Positions 11,576 to 21,860 of a stretch of 64,000 nt of DNA are shown here, one piece after another. This DNA is from Isoetes taiwanensis (taxonomy: Eukaryota; Streptophyta; Lycopodiopsida; Isoetales; Isoetaceae), in NCBI GenBank assembly GCA_021234155.1, contig JAJEKV010000003.1, forward strand, positions 13,261,819 through 13,325,818. The letters are read 5' to 3'. Every line of letters begins with the position of its first letter. Position 1 is the first letter of the stretch. A program made the translations under genes and the position numbers. The notes under the pieces were generated by a model, which worked only from the letters and a program-made list of their open reading frames with translations, searched no databases and had not been told where the DNA came from.

Positions 11576-12140
11576 AATGCACTAGTATTCGTGTTCTTTT
11601 GGCAATGGCAAATGCATTAGACTTAGAATTCCATCACATGGATGTGAAAACCGCCTTCCTAAATGCAACACTTGAGGAGGAGGCCTATATGAAACAAGCT
11701 CCAGGGTTTGAGATTGGTTAAAAACATGGTATAGAAATTGAAAAATTTGTATATGGATTAAAAGCGGTCTCAAGAGAGTGGTATTTATGCATGGATCATT
11801 TTTTTTGGTGAACATGGTTTTGAAAAATTTAAAAATGATGGGAACTTATATAGGTTTCAAATTGGAGAAAGAGTTTTGCATCATTGCACTTTATGTGGAT
11901 GATTGCATTATGGTTGCAAATTCATCAAATATTCTCAATGAATGCAAAAGAATATTGAAGGCTCGGTTTCAAATGTCAGATCTAGGGGAATTGAGCAAAT
12001 TTCTTGGTATAGATGTGATCAGAAATAGAAAGCAAAAATTATTGAAGCTGAATCAATGCAAACATGTTGAAAACATGCTCAAAAGGTTTAATTTGGAAAA
12101 TGCAAACTCTGTTAAGATTAGATGGTGCGGGACATAGGTT
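11560..12140 (+). pseudogene. Copia element 1 reverse transcriptase palm
   Basis: In shifted frames the sequence gives LLAMANALDLEFHHMDVKTA and FLNATLEEE, then the catalytic YVDD motif (ALYVDDCIMVA near 11888), DLGELSKFLGIDV and the thumb-like region. Stops at 11719 and shifts near 11770 break the chain. YVDD is the copia-type polymerase active site, so the catalytic core can be recognised although it is not translatable as one protein. Confidence 0.85.
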
Positions 12141-12850
12141 TAGCGATAACTTGGACTCAAAATGAAGAGGAGATTGCTGCCATGGGTTGGTACCTTATAG
12201 AGCTCGGTTGGGTGCTTGCTATATTTTATTGCGGTACAAGGCCGGATATATCATATGCGATAAATATAATAAGCGAAGATGCCATAATCCCACAAAGGAA
12301 CATTGGGAAGCTGGAAAAAGAATTCTAAGGTATCTGAAAGGGACTAAGAATGAAGGAATTTGCTACTCTGGATAATCGAAATTGTTTGCATATAGTGATG
12401 CGGGTGGGGTGGAGACTTGGAGTGCGAGAAAATCTACTTACGGCTATGCAATATTCTTGGGTGGTGGACTTGTAATGGCTGGAAGTGTAAAAAAACAATC
12501 AGCCATAGCAATGAGCTCAATTTGAAATTTGAGTATCGGCGACCTCACTAGTAGCTAAGGAGATCACTTGGAGAAGACTTTGCAAGAACTAAATTGTTTG
12601 CTGACTTGAAACTCTTGAAATAATAATGACGGTCGAGTTTGTATTGCCATAGTAAAGAATCCGGTTGAGCACGAAAAGAACTAAACATATTGAAATTTGA
12701 ATATCCATTTTATCGAGAGATTTAGCTGACAAGGGTTACATTCAAATGAGGTATGTTGAAACTGCCAGACAGACTGCTGACATTTTTACTAAAGCTCTTG
12801 CAGAACACAAGTTCAACCAGTTCAAAGAAGACCTCAATGTCATCAACTAA
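12140..12850 (+). pseudogene. Copia element 1 RNase H and C-terminus
   Basis: Broken frames carry YLKGTKNEGI, LFAYSDAGG with the first RNase H Asp, SARKSTYGYA, and the terminal ADIFTKALAEHKFNQFKEDL block ending at a stop by 12850. That is the usual end of copia pol, directly before the purine tract. At least five shifts or stops interrupt the domain. Confidence 0.8.
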
Positions 12851-12857
12851 TAAACTC

Positions 12858-12866
12858 AAGGAGGAG
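12858..12866 (+). other. Polypurine tract of copia element 1
   Basis: AAGGAGGAG directly precedes the TGTTA start of the 3' LTR and follows the pol stop by only a few bases. This is the second-strand priming site in copia elements. Confidence 0.75.
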
Positions 12867-13571
12867 TGTTAATTTTGGTGAGTTTATAGTTGATTGAGAA
12901 CTTCTTTGGTGGCTTCTAGGGTTTAATCTTCTGAAGTACCTTATCTAGCACAGGAATGTTGAAGTTCAAACAATGCTTAACTTAGGTTAGACAAATTCAT
13001 AGTTAAGTGTTAACATAGAACAATTGTTCAAGTAGTAGTTTATTTTTATTAAACTTATGATTATTTGGAGCAATGGTCGAAAAGGCCGTTTTAAGCTCTT
13101 AAGCATGTGGGATATATAGCCGGATAAGGAAGACTAAGTTTAGCGACTATGGTGGGTGCAATCCTATCCCAAAACCGTCGGAGGTACATGATATAAGGTG
13201 GGGCGAGATAAGATTCAATCATTGGGAGCAAAGGTCTTGCGGTGTGGTGCCGGATTGGAGATCGATAATACCAGTCAATGCTGCTACAGTACTAATACCA
13301 TAGCTACAGTGATGAACGAAATTATTAACCTTTGAGTTTCCAATGGTTTAATGATTGCATTGTGTTTGAAGTCATCATTCTTGACAATAGTAATAGTTGA
13401 TTCAAGGGGTTAAATTCTAAGTGAAGAACTTGGGATAACTGACCACATTTTGGCTCCCAAGGTTGTAAGATTATTTTGCAAATAATTTCCTTGGATCTAA
13501 GTCATTAATTGAAAGCAAGTTTTGTGCTAGGCATAAGTCGCAAGGTTGCAATTGTGATTGAAAATCTAACA
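12867..13571 (+). repeat. 3' LTR of copia element 1
   Basis: This 705 bp LTR starts TGTTAATTTT and ends AAAATCTAACA, so it has the inverted TGTTA/TAACA termini of copia LTRs. It contains the 51 bases missing from the 5' LTR. It abuts unrelated sequence at 13572. Confidence 0.85.
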
Positions 13572-14520
13572 ATTCGGGGAGCTGGAGCAAGCCAAGGATC
13601 AGGTAACCTACGAATTTTGTTGTGCAAAGCCGACTCTTAGTCCGGCAATGAGCTAGGATAGTATGTTAGATCAGTCTTAGCAGCCTTGTAGATCCTAAGA
13701 TCACCAGCCGTAACGAAGGAACCTAACCATGTATGTTTAGGTAAGATAGATTAGATCTTATTCAGTATTTCAGTTCTTTGATGATGATGATGTTCCATTC
13801 TATGTTCTCCTGTGTATGTGGAAAGGGGGGGGTAGAGACCTGAAACCTTCAGTAGTAGATGATCCTAGATAACCTCATTAATTCCCAATTAATGCGGCCC
13901 GTGTACAAGAGCCCGCCTAGTTGTGAGTGGCGGGGCTAGACCGGTGGAATAAGGGGGACTTGTCCCATCACTGATTGATCCATCTGGTGTCTAAAGCCGA
14001 CCAGGGATCTTAGCGGGCTAGGCTTAATGGTTTGCCACTGCGTGTGGGCAAGGCATGAGCTCGGCATCTCTTGGGTGATGCATCATCTTCAATGAGGTTC
14101 AAATCAAATACGGGCAGAAGTGGCCCTCTAGCCGCCTGTGATGGGGCATGCATGCCTCTGGAGGGGAGGTGACTCTCCTCCTGCCTCATCGGAACTGGGG
14201 AGATGCAACCCAGCAGTAGCCCCTCTGGCTACGTACCCGACAGGCTACGGTCTAGTCCCTAGACTCTTCAACCTATTCTGCAAAGTGCACATGGGAGGGG
14301 CGGATGGAGTGGACTACCTAACAGCCATGTTTTTATGCCAGCCCAGTCCATTCTTATGAACTCCATCTGCAATGACTTCTGGAGCCCCAAGCTGTCAGTC
14401 CATACCTGGAGTCCGAGCCATTGGGTAGGATTCCCCATGTGATGAGGATATTGTTGATGTGTTATTACATGTATGTTATGGTGTAGTCACCCTTCGAGGT
14501 GACTCTGTTTATATATTGAT
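13572..14520. other. Unassigned region between copia element 1 and the gypsy remnant
   Basis: The composition is higher in GC than the flanks, with a GGGGGGGG run near 13826. A 73-codon frame at 14138-14359 has no recognisable domain. The region may be an untranslated or LTR part of the gypsy element, but no termini were seen. Confidence 0.4.
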
Positions 14521-14679
14521 GTCATGTGCTCATGTTTACTCACGCTTCCGCAGCTAGGATGGTCTCGAGGGAAGACGGGACAAATGACTCATCCATTCTT
14601 CCTCACCGATCCCTTGTCAAAGGATTGGTGTCAGGTGGATGGCCCCTGTCAGTTTAGCTGCCAGGGGGATGAACTCAAG

Positions 14680-15015
14680 GGAGGATGGAAGCAACCTATT
14701 AGAGACTTTTTACAATATGGGATCATCTCTCCAAGCCTCACACCAAGTCAAAAAAGGAGACTCAAAGACAAATGCAGACAACTCAAGTTGATAGATAATG
14801 TCTTGTGCAAAGTCAACCGAGATGGAATCTTGTTGAGGTGTGTAGATGAAGATGAGTCTGCCCTAATTATCAGAGAAATGCATAAAGGTATCTGTGGAGG
14901 ACATTTTCTTTGGGGATACTCTGACAAAAAGATTCTCGTGTCGGATATTCTTGGCCCTCTTGTTTTTAGAGATTGCTATGAGATCATAAAGACTTGCCAT
15001 CAATGCGATTTTTAG
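14680..15015 (+). pseudogene. Gypsy integrase H2C2 zinc-binding domain
   Basis: The frame covering 14524-15015 contains the pattern H-x-G-I-C-G-G-H at its centre (MHKGICGGHF) and ends CHQCDF. These supply the His pair and Cys pair of the integrase_H2C2 domain. The upstream part has the usual VLCKVNRDGILLRCVDEDE segment. A TAG at 15013 follows CDF, where the protein should continue into the integrase core. Confidence 0.8.
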
Positions 15016-15069
15016 CAAAAGAATTTTATTACCGGTGCCACTGAACCCTATCATATCTCGGGACCTTTT

Positions 15070-15584
15070 CAGATTTGGGGGCTAGATTATATTGGCCCCA
15101 TTAATCCTTCTTCTGCGGTCGACATCAACATATCATTGTGGCCACGGACTATTCCAAGTGGGCGAAGCCATACCCACGAGGCGGGGCTAATGCCCTCCTG
15201 GCTGCAAGGTTTCTACATGAATATGTTTGTGCTAGATTTGGTATTCCTCTCAAGTTGCATTACGATAGGGGTACACCTTTTGTTAATGAAGTCATTGCTA
15301 ACTTGTTGAGCATTTTTTTAAGGTCAAGCATACCAAAGGCTCTTCATACTACCCTCAAGGTAATGGGCAAATTTGAAGCTACTAACAAAGTGTTGAAAAA
15401 TATCTGCGGAAGGCAGGTTGAAGTCAATAAGAGGGATTGGCATGTCAAAATAGTGGATGCACTTTGGGCTTATAGAGTCACTATCAAAGCGACCACAAAT
15501 CACACACCTTTCAACTTGGTTTATGGCATAGAGGCGGTTTTACCGGTAGAACTTCGAGTTGCCTTCTTTGAGGTTAGCTCATAA
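15070..15584 (+). pseudogene. Gypsy integrase catalytic core
   Basis: The first catalytic Asp is in GLDYIGP (about 15080, different frame). The frame at 15138-15584 carries ATDYSKWAKPYP, the second Asp in HYDRGTPF and the catalytic Glu in GKFEATNKVLKN. HTPFNLVYGIEAVLPVE closes the domain. All three acidic residues are present, but a shift near 15130 separates the first from the rest. Confidence 0.85.
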
Positions 15585-15589
15585 ATTAT

Positions 15590-15990
15590 GCTTACCTTTT
15601 GAACATGCCTTTCAGGAAAGATTGGATGCCATGTTACATCTAGATGAATATAGAATGGAAGCTGAGAACACTAATTTGTTGAAAAAGGCTAAAGAGATCT
15701 TTTGCATTCAAAGTTGCACCTGAGAATCTGAGGGGTACTTTCAGGGAGGGAGAACTTGTCCTCAAGTGGAATAAGTCAAAGGAAGATACAGCTGGTAAAT
15801 TTGATAATATTTGGGAAGGACCTTTTATGGTGCTGGAATCTGCAAGTACCAACTCTTATTGGTTACAAGAAGTTGCCTCAGGAATGCTATTACCAAATCC
15901 TATCAACATCTTGCACTTGAAAAGGTACTTGGACCAACATGCTTGTTTGTCTCTCTTTTTGCACTAAAAAGTTCAAAGACCTATGATAGA
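15590..15990 (+). pseudogene. Gypsy integrase C-terminal region
   Basis: Shifted frames give ERLDAMLHLDEYRMEAE, then FREGELVLKWNKSKED, GKFDNIWEGPFMV and INILHLKRYL. These match the conserved end of plant gypsy integrases (the P-L-W-GP-F-V and LK-YY blocks). There is a stop at about 15721 and one or more shifts. No chromodomain can be made out. Confidence 0.75.
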
Positions 15991-16767
15991 ATTAGAGTAG
16001 TTAGATCAATTTGACTTCTATTATGAGCACATTACCTTGATAAGTTAGTTTTATGTTTGTGGGTTGGGCTGACCAGAGAACTGTATAAGTGATCCCAAGG
16101 AGAGAATGATTACTAATGTTTTACCAAGTGTCATATGCAGGAGCATCCTTCTTTCATTTCTATCCATCTGTCTTAAAGTGCCCCTACCACCCATTTAGCC
16201 TTCTATTCTTTCCTCCACATCTTAATAGCACTCTGCAAATTCATCTTAACCATCATAGCAGAGTTGCAAGGATTTGAGATTAACTAATCTGTGTGTTTCC
16301 ATGATAGGTGCACCCTTTTTCCATCTATATTCATCTGTCATAAGTGGTCCTGCTACTCATTTAGACTCCTCATTCTTGTTTTCATTCCCAAAAGGCACTC
16401 TACACTTCAGCTTCACCACCATAGCAAAGTTGCAACTTTTGAAGATCAAGAAGAGACATACATTTTCTTGTTTTGGCGAGATCTCAATACTTGCACATTC
16501 ACTCTATCCTCATATACTCCACACACTCCATTCACATCACCCCCCTATCACACTCACACTCATTTTCATCTTTTTCCAACTCACCATATCTCATTCACAT
16601 CACCCTATCACCACATTCATACTCATTCCATCAACACTTGCACTTTACACTTTCACTCCATCATGTTCTCACTTGGACACCTTGGTACAAAATTGAAGAC
16701 CCCTCTATGTATTCGCTTTTGACATTGTATGGCTGAGGGGACCAGCCATTTTCTTGTTTTGGCAAGA
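15991..16767. repeat. Gypsy 3' non-coding region with tandem repeat and pyrimidine tract
   Basis: A diverged ~167 bp tandem duplication spans about 16139-16450. Its units share CTTTTTCCATCTATATTCAT-like and CATCTGTC blocks and CACTCT, CACCATAGCA and AGTTGCAA blocks. It is followed by a CA/CT-rich tract at about 16490-16680. This tract gives overlapping open frames on the plus strand (16274-16736), which I regard as low-complexity artefacts. Confidence 0.5.
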
Positions 16768-18629
16768 TGTTGCCCCCAAAGGGCAACATACTAACTGTGG
16801 TCAATGCATTAAAACTAGGTTAAGTCATTTTGGAAGACTAGGTCAAAGTTTGGAAGAGCTTGGTAGCCAACATTGATGTGGAGGTCAAAGGATGCTTACC
16901 TTCCAGGTCAAAAGTGCTTAAGTTAAAAGTTCACAAGAGGTCCTTTATTTGAGATCAAATGCTTAGTCAAGAATATACCTTAGAAGAATCTGGGTTATGA
17001 AGTTTGGAAGACATCTTTTGAAGTTTGGAAGTTAAAAGCTTGGAAGACCCCTCATGGCACCAAATCTTGGTTCTTTCTCTCTCTCCCTCATTTCCATACT
17101 CATATCTCATTCCCATTTATCTTTGTTTAACCATTGAGCCCACGTTTTCATGGCCTTAAAATACCATTGTTGGTCTTATCATTACTCCTTTTTCTTGCAA
17201 ATATCTCTAGCCCCACTTTTCATCTTTACCATTGCCTCATATTTCTTCCATTTCCCCATGGTTCATTTTTCATTGAGCTCTCATGTATACACGTGTCTCC
17301 ATGGTATATCCCTGCCTTAAGACCAAAAGATGCTCTAGAATATTCTATGATTCCTCCCAAGTGTGTAAAATTTTCCATGGTCTCAAAAGTCTCCAAGAAT
17401 TCCTTGATCATTTTTAGAAGAATCTTTGAAACCATGCTCAAAAATCTTTAAAAGGCCAAAATACAGCATATTCTGGGATATACTCTCAAAAATACGGAGA
17501 CCATATCGCGCCATTTTCATGACAATACGGCCAAGAACCCTAAAACTGAGTTTCTCAGCTCAAATCATGCCGAATTTGGCTCCAATGATCTCGCAACCTA
17601 TCTATTTTTATCTTCCTGCCCTCTAAGAATCGAATAAACCCATAAATTAAGGCTAAGATTGAGAAATCATTTGAAAACTAAGCTATATACAAGGGGATTC
17701 GACTGAAACACTTTCTGAAGGCCCAGAAGCGCTGAGCATGATCTGAAGAATTCTTAAAGTCCCTGTGCATTCCTCGTTTAGATTTGCAAAGATCTGACTG
17801 ATATTATGTTCTAAAAATTATTTCATAACCTGTGATTGATATCCTCCAGTATTTGAAGTATTGAAACACTCTTATACATTATTATTGTGATCTATTTATC
17901 CCCACATCAATGAAAATTTGTTGCCAAGTTGATGAAGTTGTTTCTGATATGATCTTTGGCAATTTCGCCCTTCAAAAAATTCTACAGTAAATTCCTCTAT
18001 ACTTCTAATTGCCTTTGGCCCAGTTGCCATCAATCCTTAAGCCCTCTGAGATCTACATGTTTTGAAAAAATTGAAAAATACCATCCACAATTCGAGCTAG
18101 AAAATCTTGCACTATGTTTTGACTGTTCTTGATTGTACTTTGCCAAATCTGAATGCAAAAATACCTCTGAGCATCCAAATGGAGATTTGATTTCATGCCT
18201 CCATTCTTTACCATCATTGTGACACATTTGCTTTGAAAATTCTCAAAAAAGTGGTCAGAAACTCCAAATTCCTTTTTCTGATCACTGTTTTTCAGTTTGA
18301 CCTCTATTGACCAACTTTTGACCTCACTTTAAACTTGAATATCTCTCAGATCTATGATCTGACTTGGTCATGGACTACACCATACGACTTTTTTTGTGAC
18401 AGTTTAAAGCATCTGACCAAAAAAATCAATCTGTTATCGACTACTACATCAATTTGAGCCAAGGTCCCATTTTCCAGAAATGGGAAAGGTATGAAACTAT
18501 GAGTTTTTGGATTCTTATCTAGATTTATTTTGCAAAGACTGATCACCTTAAGTGATCTGGAGGTCCTAACCCCAACTTGGGTCCAAACTCAAGTTGGCTC
18601 ATTGTGGTTGACCAGGTTGAGGGTCAACA
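16768..18629 (+). repeat. Probable gypsy-family LTR (1.86 kb)
   Basis: The segment begins TGTTGCCCCC and ends GGGTCAACA, giving inverted TGTTG/CAACA termini. Diverged copies of its middle and 3' part recur at 52912-54300 and 55600-57110. All share GATTTGCAAAGATCTGACTG-like, CAGAAATGGGAAAGGTA and CTGATCACC-TAAGTGATCTGGAGGT blocks. It lies downstream of the gypsy integrase remnant and inserts into the AT-rich repeat that begins at 18630. No coding potential is evident. Confidence 0.6.
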
Positions 18630-18967
18630 ATGTAATATCATATAGCATATTCTCATAAGTCATAACTCGGATATATGCCATATACCATGCTTATATACGA
18701 GATATGTTACATGGTATATCTGATATCATATCATGTCATATAGCATATATTTATCTATGAGATATGTCATCACTTGGTCCATATGGCATATGTCTCATAA
18801 GCTATAAGTCAAATATATGTCATATGGCATCCGTCTCGTATGTGATAAGTTAAATATATGGCACATAATATATATAATAATATATATGATGTATGTCTAA
18901 TATGCCATAAGTCAAATATATTACATGTAAAGTTGAGAGGTATTGACACAGTACTGAGCACCAGGAA
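18630..18967. repeat. AT-rich satellite-like repeat, copy A
   Basis: Blocks such as CATATGTCTCATAAG, GAGATATGTCA and CATATAGCATAT recur with variation. The stretch is nearly identical to 21235-21540 in copy B. It lacks ~60 bases present in B just before TATTGACGCAATACTGA. Copy A starts exactly where the probable gypsy LTR ends, so that LTR appears to have inserted into it. Confidence 0.85.
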
Positions 18968-19399
18968 ATCCGGTGCTTGTCTCGAAACCCGAAATTTAAA
19001 AACTAGATATTTACTTATTAAATGTCGGTAGCAGGTTTCTTGAATACTAAGAAATCCAAAGTCTTGAGGTTAGCTATTTAATGCATTCAATGTCGTTATC
19101 AAGTTTCTTCAGTATACACGTGTTAGTTTTTAGAAAAAACTAAAGCTAAAAATTAAACCCTCCCAATTTTTCGAAACAATTCATCTGGTGGCAACACCAC
19201 AAAGATGCTTCAACCAAACTCAATTACTCGAAATCAAGTGTGTGAACTATTCTAATGTTGTCCATTTTAAAGCTATGATCTTTCGCTCTAAGTTCAATGA
19301 GTGAATGCATGCATGCATTATATCATTTATCATACAAATCTAATATTATTGAACATTCTTGTAGAGATATACTACATTTAAAGACAAAGAAAGTGCAAG
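18968..19399. other. Unassigned spacer upstream of the oxidase relic
   Basis: No coding sequence or repeat family was recognised. An internal duplication of ACTAGATATTTACTTATTAAATGTCGGTAGCAGGTTTCTT-like text (about 19010-19110, two units sharing ATGTCG-TA-CA-GTTTCTT) is visible. Confidence 0.4.
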
Positions 19400-20029
19400 A
19401 TGAGGAAGTATAACATCTTGATTATTGGAGACGGGATCACGGGCCTGACCACGACCCACGTCCTCATTGACGAAGGATATCATGTCGATGTCCTTGCACA
19501 AGACTATGTCGGAGGCATACGTCGTTTGACGTCTGAAATTGGCGGCGCATTATGGGAATAGCCTCCTGCTGTGTGTGGTTAACAACACCTACACTATGTC
19601 AATGTATTTTTGTGTTTATGGCAATCTAAACTCTAGACATGTTATGTTCCCCTAGGGCGCCATATAAATGAAATATCCCTATAAAACTCAAAAGTTTGAT
19701 GCATGGTTTCTTATAAAAGATTCAAGGAATTGGCAACTGTGCAAAATTCTAGAATAAAAATGAGAATGTCCAATTTCTTCTTCACAAAAAGCGTTGACAG
19801 TTGTCCGCACCAAGTTAAGAAGATGCAAGAAATTGCTAGCCATGTGGAAGGATTTCGTCATGATCCACAGATCATTCAGGAACTGAGCCTAAATCCTTCC
19901 TATAGACTATTAGATGCTTACCAGCATCTAGCACCGACAATTGATACAGAAGCATACATGGCCTTTGTGACTACATTAATCATGCCAAGTGGATGGCTAA
20001 CATTTGCTCAACAAATTATAAAATCTTGA
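19400..20029 (+). pseudogene. D-amino-acid oxidase-like flavoprotein relic
   Basis: The first part (19400-19561) reads MRKYNILIIGDGITGLTT, a Rossmann GxGxxG FAD-binding motif. VDVLAQDYVGG and LTSEIGGALWE follow, as in FAD-dependent D-amino-acid or D-aspartate oxidases. A TAG at 19559 stands where the family has Trp before PP. After about 120 bases that may be an intron, 19703-20029 continues with KRFKELATVQ, MRMSNFFFTKSV and LLDAYQHLAPTIDTEAYM, which fit the middle of the same protein. The C-terminal half is missing. It sits between two AT-rich repeats and is probably a duplicated or captured fragment. Confidence 0.65.
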
Positions 20030-20526
20030 GGGAACTTGCTCATCTCCTCTTTGGCCTCTTTAATTTCCATTGAAAAAAGGTAGTGGCAGGCCTTGAGAAG
20101 AGAGGTGAGAGATCTCTTCCCTCATGTGAAGATTCCTTGAAGCCTTGTATTTCCATATTTTTGAATAAAGTGGTGCACCCCATTTTTTTCCCATATCTTT
20201 TCCATTGTTCCTTTTTTATACTATTCCATTTTCTATATTTCCGTACTATTTCTTTAATAATTTTTCCTTTTTCAAAATTTCTCTTCCACTTTTTACATCT
20301 TTCTTTTGCCTTGGAGCAACATTAAATTTGGTCTCAATCTTTGCCTTTGAGGTCGAATGATGGGGATGTGGGAAAATCCGTCATCAAAGAGTTAGGGTTG
20401 AGATTTTTGGATTGCAGTTAGGGTTAGGCAGCCAGCGGCCCATATGTGCCCTCAAGATTAGATGTCCCAAATTATCAAAAGGTCCTTGAATGGTCCAGAC
20501 TCATCAACCTGAAAGCCGAGAGTCAT
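20030..20526. other. Unassigned, T-rich stretch downstream of the oxidase relic
   Basis: A TTTC/TTTTC-rich plus-strand stretch at 20170-20320 gives an 80-codon hydrophobic frame that I regard as low complexity. No gene was recognised. Confidence 0.4.
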
Positions 20527-20795
20527 TCAATTCGATAGTCAAAAGGGTGAAGAGGAAAGGAAAAAGGGGAAGTGAAAAAGGGAAAGGGAAGGGGGAAATG
20601 AAAAAGGAATGGGAAAGAAAAAAATGAAAGGGAAAAAAGGGAAAACAAAAATGGGAAAAGGGAATGCGAAAAAAAAGAGAAAGGGAAAATGAAAAAAGGG
20701 AAAGAATATGGAGGAAATGGGATATGAAAATAGGAAGGGGGAAAATATAAAAGGAAAGAGCTAGAAAGGGCAAAAAAAGGGGGAAATGTGGTTGA
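20527..20795. repeat. Polypurine tract (GGGAAA/GAAAAAG-rich)
   Basis: For about 260 bases the plus strand is almost entirely A and G, in irregular GGGAAAAGG-like units. The matching minus-strand frame of Phe/Pro/Leu/Ser is an artefact of composition. Such tracts can form triplex (H-DNA) structures. Confidence 0.85.
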
Positions 20796-20865
20796 ATGCT
20801 CTTCATTGTGTAGTTACAGTTCCTAGCTTATGCCCAAGTTGGGAACCATTTCTATAGTAAAATTT

Positions 20866-21570
20866 ATGACATATGTCTCTTATGCCATAAGTCAGATATA
20901 TTTCTTTGTAAGGCATATATGAGATATGTCACACGGTACATGTAATGTCATATAGCGTCTCATAAGTCATATATATGTCTTTGTACTGCCATATATGAGA
21001 TATGTCACATGGTATAGGTAATGTCATATAGCATGGTCATATGTCTCATAAGCCATATATATGTCTTTGTGCTGCCATATATGAGATATATCACATGATA
21101 TAAGTAATGTCATATAGCATATGTCTCATAAGTCGTATATACATTTTCGTAATGCCATATATAAGATATGTCACATGGCATAGGTAATATCATATAGCAT
21201 ATGTCTCATAAGTCATATATGTCATATGATATATGTAATATCATATAGCATATTCTCATAAGTCATAACTCGGATATATGCCATATACCATGCTTATATA
21301 CGAGATATGTTACATGGTATATCTGATATCATATCATGTCATATAGCATATATTTATCTATGAGATATGTCACGTGGTCCATATGGCATATGTCTCATAA
21401 GCTATAAGTCAAATATATGTCATATGACATCCGTCTCGTATGTGATAAGTTAGATATATGGCACATAATATATATAATAACATATATGATATGATGTATG
21501 TCTAATATGCCATAAGTCAAATATATTACATGTAAAGTTGAGAGGCATGTCACATTATCGAACTCTTGTG
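20866..21570. repeat. AT-rich satellite-like repeat, copy B (longest)
   Basis: Five or more imperfect units of about 80-100 bases recur. Each contains CATATGTCTCATAAGTCATATATATG, GCCATATATGAGATATGTCACATGGTAT and AATGTCATATAGCAT variants (each shorter than the unit). Copy A matches its last ~310 bases and copy C (25768-26330) matches most of it. Confidence 0.9.
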
Positions 21571-21860
21571 TGTAAAGTGAGAGTCCATGTTTTTATATTA
21601 CCAGTATTGACGCAATACTGATATTATTATCAGTACTGGTGCTGATAAGTAGCTATTAGTGGGTTCTGCCCTCTATTACATTCCATCCATATAAGTTCGA
21701 TAAGGCGGTTATCGGTCTTCACCTCGACTGATAACCAAAAATGCATAGCCGAGTCGTATATTCGAGGCCATATATTTGGTCACATAGCCAAATCTAGAGA
21801 TGAGGCTAAGCACTTGGGCGCTTGAAGTGCGCCCCAGGGCGCGTTCTTCATAGCCCTTCA
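21571..21860. repeat. Conserved hairpin-rich segment attached to the AT-rich repeat
   Basis: Downstream of the array, 21602-21620 folds as CAGTATT/AATACTG and 21617-21634 as ACTGATA/TATCAGT. GGTTATCGGTC pairs with GACTGATAACC (one mismatch) across about 21707-21735. The segment is repeated at 26331-26545 and, after a LINE insertion, continues at 31587. The shared tail GATGAGGCTAAGC-CTTGGGCGCTTGAAGTGC shows that the unit runs to at least 21850. Confidence 0.75.

Larger units (their letters stand above)
7987..13571 (+). mobile_element. Ty1/copia LTR retrotransposon, nearly full length, inactivated
   Basis: A 5' LTR (7987-8615), a tRNA-Met primer site (8623), gag, protease/integrase, reverse transcriptase and RNase H remnants, a purine tract (12858-12866) and a 3' LTR (12867-13571) follow in the standard copia order, with integrase before reverse transcriptase. 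All frames are broken by shifts or stops. The 5' LTR lacks its first ~30 bases and an internal 51 bases, so no target-site duplication can be seen. It is an old, non-autonomous copy. Confidence 0.9.
14580..15990 (+). mobile_element. Ty3/gypsy pol remnant (integrase part)
   Basis: Three successive plus-strand segments encode the integrase zinc-binding (H2C2) domain, the catalytic core and the C-terminal domain of a Ty3/gypsy polyprotein. Reverse transcriptase and RNase H are not found upstream, so the element is 5' truncated or rearranged. A probable LTR of a gypsy element lies 0.8 kb downstream (16768-18629) and may belong to it. Confidence 0.85.

Noticed and set aside
14138-14359. 73-codon frame before the gypsy remnant as a possible host gene
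   Set aside because: No motif, no flanking gene structure, and it lies between retroelement parts.
16274-16736. Three overlapping plus-strand frames of 87-143 codons rich in His, Ser and Thr
   Set aside because: They are open in all three frames over a CA/CT-rich tract, which is a low-complexity artefact.
18630-18950. Tandem AT-rich repeats considered as a CRISPR-like array
   Set aside because: Units are contiguous and diverged with no unique spacers, and the window is eukaryotic.
20083-20806. Open frames rich in Phe/Leu or Phe/Pro/Leu on both strands
   Set aside because: They are produced by the T-rich stretch and the polypurine tract. Composition alone explains them.
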